Positions 33,918 to 34,766 of a stretch of DNA of 34,766 nucleotides are shown here, piece after piece. The stretch is from a gamma proteobacterium endosymbiont of Lamellibrachia anaximandri. Lineage in GTDB: Bacteria; Pseudomonadota; Gammaproteobacteria; Chromatiales; Chromatiaceae. The stretch lies in assembly GCA_016756835.1 (NCBI GenBank), contig JAESPE010000037.1, positions 1-34,766 of the forward strand, in the 5' to 3' direction. A model generated the notes under the pieces. That model was not told the origin of the DNA. It made no database searches and saw only the letters and a list, made by a program, of their open reading frames with translations. Made by a program: the position numbers and the translations under genes. Positions within the stretch are counted from its first letter, which is position 1; each line of letters begins with the position of its first letter.

Positions 33918-34766
33918 ATGGATCCGGTTGAACTCAATATCTTTGCCTCTCGCCTGGAGGCTGTTTGTGATGAGATGGGTGCGATGCTGCGCAATGCCGC
34001 ATTCTCTCCCAATATTCGTGACCGGCTCGACTTCTCCTGTGCAGTGTTCGATGCCCAGGGTGAACTCTCTGCTCAGGCTGCCCATATCCCCGTGCATCTT
34101 GGTAGTATGGCCTTCGCCATGGCGGGGATAGTTTCCGGTATTACCTGGCGGCCAGGGGATATGGTGGTGCTGAACGACCCTTTCCTCGGTGGTACCCATC
34201 TGCCGGATGTCACCCTTATCGCCCCCCTGTTTATTGAGACCGAATTGACGGCATTCGTGGTGAATCGCGCGCATCATGCCGATATCGGCGCAAATGCTCC
34301 CGGCTCCATGCCGGTCTCCAGCAGTCTGGAGGAGGAGGGAAGGGTCATACCACCCTGCCACTTGATGCGGGAGGGTGTGCTGGATCGGGAGCAGCTGCAG
34401 TGGCTGTCGGGTCACAATCGTAACCCAGGAGAGTCGGCTGGAGATTTTTCCGCCCAGATCAGCGCCAACCGCTGCGGCCTGCTGCGTCTTGAGCAGATGA
34501 TCGATGAGTGGGGACGGGCGTCCTATCTATCCGGTCTCACTGCCCTCAATGTCTATGGCGAGAAGTTGTCGTTGGAGGCGCTCTCGATAGTGCCGGATGG
34601 TGAGTATCGTTTTGAGGATGTGATGGATGACGACGGTCAGGGAACCCTCGATCGCTGCCAGCCATGGAGAGCGAAGCGAAGGCTGGTAGTCCCCGGTAGC
34701 CGCGAGGCCGCACTGCTTACCCGGCGTGCCTTGCGCCAGAGGGGAAGCAAAGTAGGCATCCGAGCG
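33918..34766 (+). CDS. Hydantoinase B / 5-oxoprolinase subunit, 3' part replaced or missing
   Basis: The frame starts at the ATG at 33918 and is open to the window end. It matches the hydantoinase B family: MDPVELNIFASRLEAVCDEMG, NIRDRLDFSCAVFDAQGELSAQAAHIPVHLG, GDMVVLNDPFLGGTHLPDVT, and GEYRFEDVMDDDGQGTLD near residue 234. HyuB with HyuA hydrolyses hydantoins or oxoproline using ATP. After residue 245 the expected continuation (DIPIRV-like strand) is replaced by 38 codons (RCQPWRAKRR...) with no family likeness. Family members have more than 500 residues. Either an element interrupts the gene here or the window end is a repeat junction. The hyuA gene is not in view. Confidence 0.85.
   Translation, partial: MDPVELNIFASRLEAVCDEMGAMLRNAAFSPNIRDRLDFSCAVFDAQGELSAQAAHIPVHLGSMAFAMAGIVSGITWRPGDMVVLNDPFLGGTHLPDVTLIAPLFIETELTAFVVNRAHHADIGANAPGSMPVSSSLEEEGRVIPPCHLMREGVLDREQLQWLSGHNRNPGESAGDFSAQISANRCGLLRLEQMIDEWGRASYLSGLTALNVYGEKLSLEALSIVPDGEYRFEDVMDDDGQGTLDRCQPWRAKRRLVVPGSREAALLTRRALRQRGSKVGIRA
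34653..34766. other. Unexplained non-family sequence at the right edge
   Basis: From about 34653 the sequence no longer codes for the hydantoinase family. It starts with a hairpin, CCAGCC (34658-34663) and GGCTGG (34681-34686) around a GAGAGCGAAGCGAA loop, followed by GC-rich sequence. It looks structured, like the edge of an intron or mobile element, but it cannot be identified from 114 bases. Confidence 0.45.

Overview
The window reads as chromosomal DNA of a gammaproteobacterium, probably a sulfur-oxidising Chromatiales-type lineage. The evidence is the set of gene neighbourhoods (rpsT divergent from murJ with ribF-ileS-lspA; rplU-rpmA-obgE-proB; pilABCD-coaE; bamD divergent from rluD-pgeF), a UUG-started rpsT, a DsrC/TusE-like sulfur-carrier protein, and a Fe-type superoxide dismutase. 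Coding density is high and nearly every gene is housekeeping. No rRNA, tRNA, CRISPR array, phage or recognisable transposase was seen. The lineage call is an inference from gene content only.

Layout. Bases 1-635 hold the end of a hybrid histidine kinase (REC tail plus HPt) whose 5' part is missing. Bases 847-7608 (minus strand) carry a DsrC-like protein, lspA, ileS, ribF and murJ. The murJ-ribF spacer holds a 13-copy heptamer array. rpsT (plus) is divergent from murJ and ends in a clear terminator. It is followed by a 577-bp non-coding element bounded by inverted repeats. Bases 8748-11714 are the rplU-rpmA-obgE-proB cluster. Bases 11804-21492 (minus) are a type IV pilus region: PP0621-like protein, pilS, pilR, two type IV pilins, pilB, pilC, pilD and then coaE. 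A sigma-54 promoter and a long palindrome lie upstream of the first pilin, matching the nearby PilS/PilR two-component system. Bases 21567-28066 carry nadE, a PII gene, bamD (minus), then rluD, pgeF, a GcvR-like double-ACT protein, a second-type peptide deformylase and a PlsC-like acyltransferase. Bases 28278-31155 (minus) carry an SH3/YgiM-like protein, argF and argD. The last part holds a CopD-like membrane protein, a MAPEG protein, a TetR regulator, sodB, and the first ~245 codons of a hydantoinase B / oxoprolinase subunit.

How the genes work together. PilS-PilR with sigma-54 should drive the pilin gene. PilD processes the pilins, and PilB and PilC assemble them. ArgD and ArgF are two steps of arginine synthesis. 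The PII protein and glutamine-dependent NadE link nitrogen status to NAD synthesis. LspA matures lipoproteins such as BamD.

The least ordinary content is between the genes. A family of about 30-bp palindromic REP elements, mostly as inverted pairs (BIME-like), occupies at least six spacers. There are also heptamer arrays, two other kinds of dispersed inverted repeat, and the 577-bp element. The recognisable proteins at both window edges lose family similarity about 100-115 bases from the end, so the window may be a contig bounded by repeated or inserted sequence. I found no clear new multi-gene system. The best leads are the divergent DsrC-like tail, the non-AUG start of murJ, the repeat families and the pilin control region.
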